50,000 nt of DNA from Pseudomonas karstica (lineage in GTDB: Bacteria; Pseudomonadota; Gammaproteobacteria; Pseudomonadales; Pseudomonadaceae), in NCBI RefSeq assembly GCF_009707515.1, contig NZ_WLYI01000036.1, positions 1-50,000 on the forward strand. The letters run 5' to 3'. Of this stretch, positions 49,844 to 50,000 are shown piece by piece. How positions within the stretch are numbered: the stretch's first letter is position 1; every line of letters begins with the position of its first letter. A program made the translations under genes and the position numbers. Below the pieces are notes generated by a model. It was not told the origin of the DNA, did not search any database, and saw only the letters and a program-made list of their open reading frames with translations.

Positions 49844-50000
49844 ATGAAGGTTCTTGTAGCTGTCAAACGCGTTGTCGATTACAACGTGAAAGTTCGCGTC
49901 AAGGCGGACAATTCCGGCGTCGATCTCGCCAACGTCAAAATGTCGATGAACCCTTTCTGCGAAATTGCCGTGGAAGAAGCCGTACGCCTGAAAGAGAAAG
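49844..50000 (+). CDS. etfB: Electron transfer flavoprotein beta subunit, 5' part
   Basis: The window ends inside this gene; 52 codons are visible. The opening KVLVAVKRVVDYNVKVRVK and the segment MSMNPFCEIAVEEAVRLKEK are characteristic of EtfB, which binds AMP and with EtfA forms the soluble electron carrier feeding ETF-ubiquinone oxidoreductase. ACGAGGAA precedes the ATG. The etfA gene is expected beyond the edge. Confidence 0.95.
   Translation, partial: MKVLVAVKRVVDYNVKVRVKADNSGVDLANVKMSMNPFCEIAVEEAVRLKEK

Overview
The window is a chromosomal segment of a Pseudomonas, most likely of the P. fluorescens group. This rests on gene order and protein types: opdH-tctCBA/tctDE, nadB-algU-mucA-mucB-mucD, yceF/yceD-rpmF-plsX-fabD-fabG-acpP-fabF-pabC-mltG-tmk-holB-tatD, and etfD/etfB. 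High G+C and REP/REPIN intergenic repeats agree. No tRNA, rRNA, insertion sequence, phage gene or CRISPR array is visible.

Layout. 1-7.8 kb: a tricarboxylate uptake locus with an outer-membrane porin (OpdH), a tripartite transporter (TctCBA), an AbrB-type membrane protein coupled to tctA, and the divergent two-component system TctDE. 7.8-12 kb: an HDOD protein, YgfZ, SdhE, YgfX and NadB. 12-17.8 kb: the envelope-stress sigma factor AlgU with MucA, MucB and MucD (no mucC), followed by the convergent periplasmic protease BepA. 17.9-19.3 kb: a TusA-like protein and an AI-2E/PerM-family permease. 19.35-19.6 kb: two near-identical REPINs around a heptamer tandem repeat. 19.7-30.1 kb: the conserved ribosome, fatty-acid and DNA-replication cluster from maf to tatD. 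30.15-33.65 kb: a probable RgsA sRNA on the minus strand, a TetR regulator, a MoaA-like radical SAM protein, a DUF4823 lipoprotein and a DUF1285 protein.

33.7-47.5 kb looks like accessory metabolism inserted between housekeeping genes. It holds (a) a GntR regulator, ADP-ribosylglycohydrolase, NCS1 permease and PfkB kinase cluster, which I read as an uptake and breakdown system for an unidentified N-glycoside; (b) small hypothetical genes, an HD hydrolase and a GNAT acetyltransferase; (c) an arabinose-type set (SDR dehydrogenase, AraFGH ABC transporter, IclR regulator); and (d) a zinc alcohol dehydrogenase divergent from an AraC regulator. 47.6-50 kb: ETF-ubiquinone oxidoreductase and the start of etfB on opposite sides of a 550-bp regulatory region.

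Regulatory DNA is unusually readable. There are three 11-bp-spaced CTTTCA repeats before tctD, two AlgU-type promoters before algU, A-rich Hfq/Crc-type motifs at the starts of opdH, tctC and araF, an AT-rich dyad covering the -10 of the arabinose operon, and a PsrA-type site before etfB. Protein functions come from family motifs and gene order. Synteny statements about other pseudomonads are from memory and were not checked by a search.
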